Source: Dactylellina haptotyla
Taxonomy: Eukaryota > Ascomycota > Orbiliomycetes > Orbiliales > Orbiliaceae
Length of the DNA: 64,000 bases
Reading direction: 5' to 3'
Assembly: GCA_031310005.1 (NCBI GenBank)
Contig: CM062379.1
Span: 3,162,001 to 3,226,000 of the forward strand
The translations under genes and the position numbers were made by a program. The notes below the pieces were generated by a model that had not been told where the DNA came from, made no database searches, and saw nothing but the letters and a program-made list of their open reading frames with translations. Within the stretch, counting starts at the first letter, position 1; every line of letters starts with the position of its first letter. Below are positions 24,262-35,961 of the stretch, piece after piece.

Positions 24262-26295
24262 ATGGCGCAGTACATCCTCCCACCAATCTCCACCCTCCCC
24301 TCCCAGGACGCAGAACGGCGAGCCGAAATCCTGTCCCACCTCTTCGAGCCATGTGACGCCCTGAACACGCTCTGCATCGCCCAACTCGGTAGCACTACAT
24401 TCGACTCCTATGACGCACTGATATCATTCGTTCGTGACGAATTGCTCCGACTCAAGGAGTCCCCATCGACGTCGGACACAGAATGGCTTCTTAAGATCCT
24501 ATCCGCTCATCCGCGCTTGGGGGCTAAGAAGGTCGATTCAGCGCATTCCCGGAGCGAGCAGGCGAGCTTGGCCGGGCCGACGGAGGAGGCTGTCGAGCTC
24601 GAGAGGTTGAATAACGAGTACGAGGAGCGGTTTCCAGGTAAGCTTTTTTTAAAAGACGAGTTGAGATCCATGTCAAGCCTTGCATTTTTATTTTCGTCAC
24701 CGCTGTCGTGAGACAGGCAAGAAAGAAAGAAATATATTTTACTCCACAACTATAATTATCACCATTGGTACATCTTTCTTCCATGGGCGGCGTTGTATTC
24801 TCCGTTTCGGATAGGAAGAATATAGCAAAAATTATACGCCTCGTGGACAGTTACTTTTCCCTCTCCTGCAGCTGCATGAAAAGCTTTGACAAGCTGAGCA
24901 TTGAGACCCCAGCCTTCAATGGCGGACCCAATTACCTATCATAAATGCCCATGCTTGGATAGGAACGCCCAGCTTTATTTTTCCTGTGGCTTTCACGCTT
25001 AGTTGTACAACATATTATATTTTGCTTCTGATATACCTCTCAAAAAGTGCCATCAAGAGAGAGGAAAGGGTCGATCCCCATGTATTTCTTGCGTTCGAAA
25101 CACATGCAGAGGAAACATGGTCTTTTACCCATACTATACCCCATTCCCGTCCTCGCCTGTCTCCCTTATCGAGGGCACCAGTTTGGTCCGTCTCGGTTGT
25201 CAAAGATGGATCATGGGCCAGGTTTAGAGTCTGGGGAAAGGGCAAAGGGAAAAAAAAAAATCCCAATCTCTAACCCCTGGGTTGGTTTTGAGTGAATTAC
25301 TCTCGCCTTCATTGTGATTTTCCCACGACCTTGTGATTCTGCTCAGTTCTATTTTTTCTGGAAACCGTAAAGAATTACCTTAATGGTCAATTCGCCACGG
25401 CTTATTATTATATTACGAGAGAAAAACAAAATAATTTACTTACTTGGTTGAAATTTCTACAGGGATGAGATTTGTGTAAGCCCGCCCCCAGAAAATTACT
25501 CTGCTTTTCCCCGCATTTTCGTCAGACGTTCCCGAAGCGCACAGCTGGGGCCTTCACCATGAAAAGATAAAAAACTCAAAAATCAGAAGGCAAATCGACC
25601 TTGCTTCCAAGGATGCGTGGATCTTCAAGGGGGAAGGGCACTTCTTCAAGGGGGTAGGGACTGTTGCATTTTTTGCGTGCTGTTCTCTCACCTTCCCCTG
25701 CTCCACTGACAAGCTTCAAGGAAAAAAGAGAGAAAAAATAAAACATATTTCCAGCCTGTCTAAAAAGGCTGCGTCGTAGTATGTTTACATTGGTGAAATG
25801 CCACGGGATAAGCATATGAAAAGAAGCGGAAAATAAATAATCAAATAAATATTACATGGGCTCACAAGGGAAACCACCCGGTGGAATCCAAAATCATAGG
25901 GTATTTGTTGCGGGTCGTCCAAGACAGGCCATCATGAAAGACATGGAAACAAGAATCGCTCGAGGCGATATCGAGGCGGAGAAACTTGAGGCAATTAATG
26001 TGAGCTCCTACTCGTTTTCCCTCCCCATCTTTTTTTGCTCTTAATAATGTGGTCTTGTTTAAACGAAATGAAATGTGGTATTATTCTTTTTTGGTGTTTT
26101 TTGTCCCTTCGCTTGTTAAAAGCGGCCTTGTTATTCGACTTCTTGTTGTTTATAATACTGCCTAAATTGCGAGTCTGAAAAGACAGAAAAAAGCAAGCCG
26201 TGCTGACGAATTCCCTTCTCTTTTTTTGGGTGGGTGTTGAACACCAGGCGATGGCAGATATTGCCAGGGATAGAGCAAAAAAGTTGATGCAGTAG
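24262..26295 (+). CDS. OHCU decarboxylase (2-oxo-4-hydroxy-4-carboxy-5-ureidoimidazoline decarboxylase), uric acid catabolism
   Basis: Four exons, 24262-24637, 25463-25475, 25900-25999 and 26248-26295, join in phase to 178 residues, normal for the family. The protein converts OHCU, the product of urate oxidation and HIU hydrolysis, to S-allantoin, probably in peroxisomes or cytosol. Key motifs are the catalytic-site HPRLG (His83), the SRSEQ motif (Glu99), and a conserved core split by introns that reads RFPG-MRF-VVFVAGRPR, then ARGDIEAE and a C-terminal MADIARDRAKKL helix. The second exon is only 13 nt and sits between introns of 825 and 424 nt. The third intron is 248 nt, so all three are far longer than neighbouring introns. 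The microexon is required because it alone bridges FPG to VVFV in phase. No peroxisomal SKL-type end is seen. Function is confident. The exact edges of exon 2 are a little less so. Confidence 0.88.
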
Positions 26296-26810
26296 GTCTG
26301 AGGAGTGAGGGGTAAGGTGTAAATGTGGTGGGAAACCAAAATTTTTTTGGGTAACATGAGATAAATGGATGGAAGTTTGAAATCTTGGATACATACTGGA
26401 ATATAGACATCAGTATTTATAAAAACCTATAAACCGTACAATATAAATGCAATAATAAATATAAAACGTGACATTATTTGATAAAAGCTCATCTCGGGAG
26501 GGTCCCGGTATAATATATGGTTTTGGTGGGAGTGTTCGTAATCATCATAATCATCGTGGGATATAGCGATAGTGTTCAAAAATGGAGGAAAAGACATGGT
26601 ATTGATGTGCATCGTGGATATGAACGAAGTGGGAAGAAGATAATAATAAAACACCAAAAACTCCAAGTAAATGATTGGGAAATGAGATGTGAAAGCAAGT
26701 GTGCTTTTCCTGGTCCGGCGCATTCGAAAACGAGGAAAATGCATGCATATTGGGTATCTGTTTTTTAAATTATAGTATTCGATGAGAGTCGTAAGGGGTT
26801 GGCAGGCCGG
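26296..26810. other. Convergent intergenic region
   Basis: About 515 bp between two convergent stop codons, AT-rich with TAAT/ATAATA runs consistent with 3' UTR and polyadenylation sequence. No further feature. Confidence 0.4.
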
Positions 26811-27546
26811 TTACTGAAAGAACTGCCATGGGAAGTCTTCGTATTCGTCAGGCTGGTCTTCCTCGTATCTCGGGATGTCGTCAGCTTCCCACCTCTCCTC
26901 TAGTATCTCAGCGGATGGAGGAGGGTTGTGAAGTGGATCCGTTCGATAGCTTTCGAACTGCATCCGATGTTGTCTATATTTGCGGTGTTAGGTTTTCCCA
27001 ATGCGAAAGATAGCGAAGCCGGAATAATATTTACCTAAGAATATCCTCCTTCTTTTCTTCAGCATTCTTTTGAAGCTCCTGATCTCTGGAGAGACCGTCT
27101 TTCCGGATCTTATTGAGTATAGCTGTCTTCCTGATCAAGTCGCCCTTCATTTTTGGCAGTTTTCCTTTCCCTAGAAGTTGGAAACCGGGTCGTGCGACAG
27201 CATTAGGTCGGCTGGGAAGCCCTTTCTTAGAAGGAGGGTAGGAATAGGGCGAGCTCAAAGTCGAAAAGGCTATCTGGAGTCTCAGACGTCGTCTTTTCTC
27301 AGGCCGTTCGTAGTCATCATCGTATTCAGACATGGGTCTACTCCGCTTCCTGCTACACGACCCGTAGCTGGATGGCTGTGTTGCTGTGCATTTGGGCATG
27401 GAGTCCGAGAAACTGAAGCGGTCGTGGACTGGATAAGTGAACTTGACAAAGACGTAAGGCTTCTGAACCGAGAGGAAAGGTCGATCAGCGTCGTAGATAT
27501 CCAGGATAACGTTCACTTCAGCCCCTGCCACTGCTTCCACGCACAT
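26811..27546 (-). CDS. Hypothetical basic nuclear-type protein
   Basis: Two exons, 27035-27546 and 26811-26973, join through a 61-nt intron (GTAAAT donor, AATATAG acceptor) into 224 residues. The frame changes cleanly and the second exon ends in an acidic, aromatic tail (EYEDFPWQFFQ). Visible features are an Arg/Lys cluster around residues 66-90 (SRKRSRP, EKRRRLR) that looks like a nuclear localisation signal, a GxGKLPKMKG basic patch, a helical segment at about 145-175, and a proline turn before the acidic end. The first in-frame ATG (27546) is directly preceded by a stop codon. An internal ATG about 50 codons in is an alternative start, and the part after it looks more conserved in style. 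I do not recognise a domain and do not assign a function. Confidence 0.6.
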
Positions 27547-30500
27547 TTACACGGAAGTACTGGGACCGACAAGATAGGCAGCTCTTTTATTGGTCGTTAT
27601 GGTTGGCTGAGTTGAATATAAAGCTATAGAAAAGAAAAGACTTTTTCCCTCTATGCGAGTCGATGTATAGAATTATGGGTCGATTATCGAATTATATTGG
27701 CGGACAGAGACTGGATGTAAGGCCGATGTCATTTTTGGAGATTTCCTGGGGAAGAGATGGATGCATGACTATATTTGCGGAGAGGTGACAGGTTCGTATT
27801 TAAAAAAGGGAGCCGAAGGACGGGAGAGTCTGGGGAAACCACCTCCCCTCGAGCTTAGGTCGCACGTTCCTTCTCTCTCCCCACAAAGGAAACTGGAACC
27901 TGGGTCATTTTTTTGCTCGAGCTAGGGGTGCGTCTTCCGCTGGCATAAAAGTGGTCGGTCCAGTGCAATGTAAAGTACTATACTTTCGGACCCGTGCCCG
28001 GCCAAGACGAGGTGGGATCCCAGCCCAAAAAGCCCTCGTTAATATTGTTGCTTCTCCGCAAATTTTTCCTTTTGGGGATCGCACACGAAAGGAAAGTATG
28101 GGGTAGGAATGCAAGTATGGGGACCAGGGTGCACTCTGGAACCTCGAATTATAGGTTGCTTTTGCTGCAGCGCTGCATCACGGCGATATGCGGAACCCTC
28201 TTTTTTGTTTTTAACAGGAAGGGACAGCTAAGGACGTGGTGTGTGGAACCGTAATAGTTCAGCGAACACTAATTCCATGCCAGGAAGGATAGACGGACGG
28301 CAGCCAGGAATGCACGGGCGTACAAAAAAAAAGTCCTGCAGACAAACCAAAAAAGCTGGTCAGTGAAAACCGTAGTTAGTCTCGCACCATGCGAACGGTA
28401 CGTTGCTCTTCGCGGGCCAATCAAAAACCACCCGACCCATGAATTCATCATGTTTTACGCTGCAGGCATGTAGCCATCATCTCGCACATCGCGGCTTTTA
28501 CCCAAAAATTCGAAAGAAAGCTGTTTGGTCCAAAAATGCGGACCAACCACTCCCACTAAAAAGTGCCTCAGAATCCGATGGCTTGCAGCTAAGGACTCAC
28601 AACCTAGCAGCCTTATAAGATCGAACTGTCGTGCTGTCTGATCGGCTGAAGGAGCGTAACAGGTTCCGACAATGTCAAGTATCGACGGGAACGACCTTAT
28701 TTCATGCATTTTTCAGCTTTGTAGCAATCTTACGAATGCGAATGCAATTTGAATCGATTTTTTTCTCACAAATTGCCGTCTTCGAGGGATTTTCCATCAA
28801 GGGGGGAAGAATTTGTTTTTCCGCATCTTGACAATCGAGTTGTGGTACCTCGACCACTTCAACAGCAGGGGTATAGGGGTGAGGATATGCCTGACTTAGC
28901 TAATGAAATAGACCACGCCTCGTGAGCCACAGACCTGACGCTCAAAGGCACGTTGTATTTCACACACAAACTGAAGAAACAGAGCTTTTTGTTTTGTTTT
29001 GGGATATAAAACGGCATACGGCACACGCACACGCACATAAAGCTAGAAGCATTTCTATATCATTTTTTTCTTCTGGAAACAGCTTGGACTATAAAAACCT
29101 GGCCGAGGAGTTGCATCGCGCTAGTTTTGATGACGGCGCCAGCCACATTTCTACTAGGCCGCCAACCTTTAGCCAACAGGTCATTCAATACACCAGATTC
29201 ATGGACTTTCGAAGCCATGTGCTCGGGTCTGGAACGGAGCAAAGAACGTCCTGCTCTTCCGAGGAGGAAGTTGGTCCATAAGAGCGACAGCTATTGCATG
29301 CGCGTGGGTTAGCGGTGGTGTTGCAGGGTGGATCGATCAGCCAAAGGATCTTCCTGAGACAGCAATCACACATACAGACATTTTACACCCGTACATAAGG
29401 ACTTACATACCCACAAACATGTACGTGACACCGACTAACCTGAGGCGTATATGTATGTCCTCGGAGGCTGTTCATTGTGATTTCTACATCACGTTTCATC
29501 GATTCAATCTCCATTTTGCCCCTGACCTGACTGTATCTATCGGGACCCACAAATCGCTATGTTTGTCAGTCGGAACCGATATGATAAATGTTCAGGTCCA
29601 CTCGACGGACGCATAAGACTTCTCCTGATTAAACTAGCCTGGAGAATCGAAATTTCGACAACGTTGTACCGGTACCTTGGATCGAAATAATCACAAATAT
29701 TTGCCTCCGTGTCCCATGACTTCACCGAAGAGTATAGGGGCGATGACTGGTAAGTTGAAATCTATGCGAGCTGCATTCCCATAAATGTATAGAGGGTCGT
29801 GTGATTCGTAGTTGAGAGTGTTCAGATAACATTAGTTTTGGAATATACTGGTTGTCAAAATTGTCTTTGGAGATCCTCCTCAAATTCTTGAATTCCCAGA
29901 CTCAGGCAAACACAGCCAGCAGCTCCTCAGCCTTGGATAGGACAGTAGTTACAAGTTGTTGCTTCACGTTTGGCCATCCCGAAGGCAAAACCTTAAATTT
30001 AAAAATCGCTGCGCAGTTCCCACAGTTTTCCCGTACCTATCTTTCTACGTTGAGAATCATTTCTAGAAGGATGTTATTCGTATTCGTAATTTGGTATAAT
30101 CTTCTTCTGAAGTATATATATCTATTTCCGGAATAATTTTGGTTTCCTCGGCATGATAATTTACTAATCAGCATTTTCGGGAGACATGGGTTTGCTGGCA
30201 CCTGTGCTGAATGCCATTTAGGTAAAAACTTGTTGCATTGCATATGCGATTAACTGGCACTGTCCCTTCTGCAAAGCTCATATGAGACCGAGTTGCAAAG
30301 CTTCCAGTTTGGGGTGGAACAGTCAAAATAAAGCTCCTGGTTTCTTTCTTTTTTGGTGATAGCGGGCTGAGACTAAAAGTGAACCCCGGGTCGGCCCTAA
30401 GATAGAGGAAGGCGGTTATCATAGTAATCACGAGACTAGAAACAATAAGGCACGTAGTACAGGAGGACAGTCCATTGTAGCGTGATGCTCAACCGAAGCC

Positions 30501-31894
30501 GTAGTTCAAAGACGACCATCGACTGGTCCGACGCCTGTTGTTTCCGCCCGCTGGGTATCGCGATGGTATTATAAGGAGCGACCGGGCCAATGGTTGGTAG
30601 CATTCTAGAGCCCGAGCCAACTGTTGGAACCAACCACCCCTCATTCCTTTCCCCAGAATCCCCAATTTTGCGACCCAAGCAAATGCGGTCCGACATGCGA
30701 TGGCTTTGACGTCATACACTGCTGCATGGTTGAGCCATCAACTCACGCGCGATTCGATCGATCACCAGAAAATTTGTTGGATACGGGGCTGATTATTATT
30801 GTTTTTTAAAAGGGGAAAGACCTAAAATATTATTATGTCTTCAACGGGCGGCGAACGTTGGGGCAGAATGCGAATTTTAATAGAAGGATGGTGGTAGCCA
30901 AAAAAATTAATCGGGGATACATCTGCCCAATATGGACCCAATGCAACCGACGGTGCAGAAACTTCGGTCAGGTTCTCCGCTGGGGGTGGACTGTCTTACC
31001 AATTCGAGGCCCGAACATATACTACTTGCATACCAGCCCGACGAGCGCGGCTCGATGGGGGATTTTTTTCAATGCTAGCACGATATAGCGCCATGCTATG
31101 TCCGCTAGTCTTGTCGCGGTGGTCCCAGTTCAGGTACTAGCACGTTCGATCAGCGGAGGAGTACAAACCTGATCGATAATATAACAAAGAAGGGGAAGAA
31201 AAAGGATGCTAGAGTCGGCCTCGCCTCTTTCAATTGCGGTTTCAGTTCCATACCAATTCTAATCTCAATCAATCAATAAATCAATCAATCCCAACTGCTC
31301 CTGTTGTCCGTGTATGCACGTTCGTCTTGGGGGGTCGAGGTGTGTATACCAGACAAGGACTATTGCAGCGGAACCTGTCGATTCCGGAGCTTTGTCGTGG
31401 CCAATTCGAGGCCTCTCCTTCCTCCAGCGAGTGAGCCGGCTCGAGCCTCAACCCCAAATACGAAGGATTATTGGTATTATTACTACTGCACTACTATTAA
31501 ATTGTACCGATCCATTATTCTATTCTTCCTTCTACCCGTCGCCCCCCAGCTGCTTCTACTGGCATCCTCCCATTGCGAGACAGGTCCACTCAGCATGCTC
31601 CGGAGGTCTCAGCCATTCAATTCTAATTGTCTGAATTGCGACCTCCCGCGACCTTGAACCGGCTGTGCCAGAATTTATCCGTAGGGTTTCTGGCTCCCAA
31701 AGAGTTAATATACTTCGAAATCTGCTGCTGGAATTTGTCTGGTGATCCCGTCAAACTGTGGCCTCTTTCACGTTACTTTCCCGCCCAAAACGTCATTTTC
31801 CAGTTCCAATTTTCTGCGCCTGGGCGGCGGGCAAACATACTTCACACCGGTGACCTGCGAACCAGCAATCCGTCCCGGCCTCAAAACTACACCA
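27547..31894. other. 4.3-kb gap between divergent genes, no convincing gene
   Basis: The region separates two divergent starts. The part nearest 31894 has the CT-rich character of a leader and includes a short AATC tandem at about 31262-31290. Elsewhere I saw only short open frames without protein-like composition, a CCAAT box near 28420 and TATA-like sequences. No tRNA or 5S rRNA signature was found. Small multi-exon genes cannot be excluded by eye. Confidence 0.35.
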
Positions 31895-34800
31895 ATGTCG
31901 ATATCCGTACCTAAGATCAGGGCGCGGGACTCAAGCGCGGACACGCCAGACGACGTCGACAGGCCTCAGGACGAGATTCGAGCGCTGCGGAGCGAATCCG
32001 AAGCAGCCGAAGGTAAGGCAGCTACATAGCTACAGACATCCACCCATCCATACCCCTCCACCAGTTTTTCTCGTCTAAGGCCTCGGCCATACGCATCCAA
32101 GACTTGTTTTCGCTTTTATCCAGGCTTGACGCTGCGGGATATCGCTGAAAATCAAGCTTGGGGTGGCTTTCCAAGAGAAGCTTTGGCATTTGTATCTTAT
32201 TATAGTGCTCCAGTATATTAATACAGCCGTCGCTTTTGGTTCTAGTAGATGGCGAGCCGCCCGCAGTGGCTGTCAACGGTGTCTCGCGGCCCAGTCTTCA
32301 GACGAGCGATCTTGCTGATTCCAGGTCACGGCACACGAGCGATTCCCTAAACTCACCCAATTCTGCGAGGCTATCCCCACGGCCACGCGACCAGCCCTTC
32401 GAAGATATCGCCATCGACCCTCTATCGCAGTATATTCTGAAAAGAACGGGTACATCGAGCCAACTCCACACAAGATTAAAACGTCAGGAAACAAACGATA
32501 GCGCCCATGGATCCCTTGGCGAGGACTCGATCAGCAAGGCGAGCGGGACATCCACCCCGCCAGTTCGGCGAATGGATCTGCCCGCCTTACCTGTTCCCAA
32601 AGATAAAAAGTCAGCATTACTTTCATCAGACTTGATTTGCTTTTATTTTTTTTTCCATTTTCTTTTTCTATTTCTTTTATTATTTATGCACTCTCGCTAA
32701 CCTCGTATTTAGGAAGGGTGTGTCGTTTTTGAGCCGTTTCATAGGAGGCGGTAAGAAAAAGGAACCGACTGTCAATGAGGAAGATGACAGCGAATCCATC
32801 CATGACCAGCGCACAGAGGGCCTTGATGCTGCTGTCTTCTCACAGCCCATAGGTTTCACACCAAAGTTTCCACCGCCGCCAAAGTATATCCGTGTTCGTG
32901 CCCACAACAAGCACATAAAAGACTTCAACCGGGTCTTCCTAGCTCAAGAACTCTACAAGAACCCAAATCCGATCAAAGATGCCAGGAATGTCTCTTCCTC
33001 AGAGGGCTCTACGCCGTCACTACCGTTGTTACCGATGGCCAAACACAAGAGTGGAGCTATTTGGTCTATGAAGTTCAGTAAGGATGGCAGATATCTGGCA
33101 GTGGCGGGGCAGGATAAGATTGTGACGGTGTGGGAGGTTCTCTGTTCTGAGGAAGATAGAAGAGAGCATGAAATAGATGAAGAGGCCCAGGAGCAGAACG
33201 GCGGCACCAGCTCCAACGGCGGTTTTCGATTGAATGCTCCTGTCTTTCGAGCGGAGCCTCTTCGAGAGTATACAGGACACACTGCAGATATTCTTGACCT
33301 TAGCTGGAGCAAGAACAATTTCCTATTGTCTTCATCTATGGACAAGACTGTGCGACTCTGGCATGTTAGCAGGTCGGAATGTTTGTGTGCTTTCCAACAC
33401 TCGGATTTCGTTACTTCGATACTATTTCACCCAAAAGACGACCGATTCTTTCTCGCAGGATCCCTCGATTCGAAACTCAGACTGTGGAGTATACCCGACA
33501 AGAGCGTAGCATTCTCTGTTGAGCTACCGGATCTCATCACCGCTGTGGCCTTCACACCCGACGGTAAACATGCAATAGCTGGATGCCTCTCCGGACTCTG
33601 TATATTTTATGAGACCGAAGGACTACGCTATCACACCCAAGTCCACGTGCGCTCGAGCCATGGAAGGAATGCCAGAGGGAGCAAAATTACCGGAATAGAA
33701 GCCCTCAACTTCCCACCAGACGACCCGAACGGCGAAATCAAGTTGTTAGTCACAAGCAACGACTCCCGCGTTCGGATGTACAATTTCCGCGACAAGAGTC
33801 TAGAGATCAAGTTTCGAGGGAACGAAAACACCTGCAGCCAAATACACGCAACTTTCAGTGACGATATGAAATACGTAATCTGCGGCAGCGAAGACCGAAA
33901 GGTCTACATATGGGACGTGCACTCGGGCATCGGAGAGAAGAAGACAAAAATACCTCTGGAATACTTTGAAGCGCACTCATCCATTGTCACATGCGCGATA
34001 GTAGCACCTACCAAAACCCGACAGCTACTTGGCCACTCTGGCGATCCTATATACGATCTCTGTAACCCACCTCCCGTAACACTTCTCAGCCGTTCGGAGT
34101 CATTCGCTTCTTCTATTAGGTCACCTGAAGTCGCAGGCCTTCGCGGCCGAGATCCGACCGCTTACCCATCTGACAAAATAAACACCTCGAAACCGAAAGC
34201 TGCGGAGGAATCACCTGCATATATCGCTCGATCGTTGCACTTAGACGGCAATATTATCGTTACGGCGGACTATAATGGCAAGATCAAAGTATTTAGACAG
34301 GACTGCGCGTATCTCAAGCGGAAGAACGAATCCTGGGAGACTTCTTCTGCATTCTCGAAGAAGATTGGATCGGGAATTTTCGGGAACGGAGCTAGCAAGC
34401 GATTGTCGTCGGGTACCTACACATCCCCAAACCCAGATAGGATCCTGTCATGGAGGAATTCGGTACAGAGTCAAGTGAGCCACGATTCTTCGAGATTCGG
34501 AAGAACTTCGATGTCTAATGGAGGGAGGGAGTCTGCTGGGAGGGAGTCCGCTGGGAGGGATTCTGCAGGCCGAGACTCAGCCGGCAGGGATTCAGCGGGG
34601 AGAGAGTCGGTGGATGATAAAGATACCAGCATAGTATCGTCTAGAAATAGAAGCTTGTCGCCGAAGAAAAGCATTTCCACCATGTCGACGCAGAGTTACG
34701 GCACTGCAAGCTCGAATATTGGTATGCCTAAGATTGCGATCTCTGAGGTTTCCGGGAACGGGAACGGGCCCGTTGCGTCGAGGTCCCGTGCAACATCCAT

Positions 34801-35284
34801 AAATTCTATATCGAGTAGCAATCTGGGCATTCGCGGACGCAAAGACCATTTGCCGTCTCCTCTCGCAAAGACAATTTCGAACGACCCAGCGGACCTTTTG
34901 TTACAAGAGAGCGGACAGTCACTTGCGTTTTATAACTTGGCGACTGCGCCCAGCACTTCTGTTGGACATCTGATGGCAGATGGATCGGATCGACGACCAT
35001 CGATTATTTCGTCGGCGGATACAGATGATGGGTTTAGTAGCGAGAGTGACAACGAGGCTGTGAAGTGCAAAAGGCGAGCATTGCTTCCTTAATGTTTCTC
35101 GAATAAACTGTGGCTAACTTTAGCTCCCAACAGATGTGGAGGAACATCGTTTAAAGCAAAAAAGTCAAACCGCCGTGGAGAGGCCAAACTTGTCTGTGCA
35201 AAGTAAGATACCACCCCCCAATATCCTTTAATCATACTGAGTCCGCTAACATGAGTAATTTGTAGTTGCAATACACCATGCTAG
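31895..35284 (+). CDS. WD-repeat protein of the WDR44/DGR2 family with a C-terminal zinc ribbon
   Basis: Five exons, 31895-32012, 32246-32609, 32713-35073, 35134-35202 and 35266-35284, join in phase to 976 residues. WD40 repeats occupy about 270-600 (AIWSMKFSKDGRYLAVAGQD, then DWSK/LWHV-type blades, YIWDVHS). Flanking regions are Ser-rich and disordered. Five to six AGR(D/E)S units lie at about 763-795 by position. The fourth intron (35074-35133) starts with GC instead of GT. Without splicing the protein would end within seven codons. With it, a zinc-ribbon-like CKRC ... CANC pair is completed (Cys946, 949, 969, 972), with a final Cys976. Yeast relatives are DGR2/YMR102C, and vertebrate WDR44 is a Rab11 effector. 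A trafficking or signalling role is inferred. Family call is good, the last two exons are well supported by the paired cysteines. Confidence 0.88.
34523..34609 (+). repeat. 15-bp coding minisatellite (AGR-D/E-S pentapeptides)
   Basis: Within the WDR44/DGR2-like gene, a 15-nt unit is repeated almost six times, encoding AGR followed by Asp or Glu and Ser. Third-position differences between units show the array is not freshly expanded. The units are Ser- and Arg-rich and lie in a disordered tail, so they could be phosphorylation or RxxS-type kinase sites. Copy number may vary between strains. Confidence 0.85.
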
Positions 35285-35961
35285 AGTCATGGTTTATATA
35301 CCTACCAGCCAGTCTTACAAGAAAACGTTCGGCCGTACCCCTTTCTTGCTTGGTGAAGTAGCTTGTTTCGACAGATATACCTTTCTTGTTTTCAGCGAAA
35401 AGTAATCCTTCATGCTTTCTGATAATCTGCCTTTATTTTTGTGAGGCACATTAGCGATTCTAGCTGTAAATAGTTTGTTAGCCTTCCTTTCTCTTTTCTC
35501 TTGGTTTTATCTCTTGGTTGCGGCTTTTTGCGAGGCGTTTGGTATTTGGCGATAGCACTGTTTGGAAGCCCTTTGCCTTTTAAACCTCTTTTTTCACTGC
35601 TCTTTGACTTAGCCCCGGGTTTTTGTTTTCAACGGGGAGGTACGTAATTACCGCTTGGTCGTTTCTATATAGCGGCCACTTTAGCTCGTTATGGTTTGCA
35701 CGGGAGCATGAATTGATTGGAACGAATACCAGGTGCGATGCTTGATGATTACGTGTTCTGTCTAAGCCTAGTTTCGAGGGAGCGTTACGTTGCTTTATGC
35801 ATGTCGTAATTGATTGTCAAAAAAAAAGCTATACTGTCTATTCTACATTTTAATATGATATCGCAGTCAACCCAACATTATTAGCCAATGGGACCAAGAA
35901 CATAACATACAAAACGCAGAAACGCCCAAAAATCAAATATCTGCCAGCTGCCGTCGGTTGT
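35285..35961. other. Convergent intergenic region, WD-protein and SWD2 3' ends
   Basis: About 680 bp, T-rich on the left and A-rich near 35820, as expected for two facing 3' UTRs. No gene seen. Confidence 0.4.

Noticed and set aside
24986-25273. A 95-codon frame inside the long first intron of the OHCU decarboxylase gene, considered as a nested gene
   Set aside because: Composition is not protein-like and no splice or promoter signals support it.
35074-35092. Unspliced end of the WD-repeat gene (stop at 35092)
   Set aside because: Splicing through a GC-AG intron gives paired CxxC motifs and a phase-correct continuation, which is far less likely by chance.
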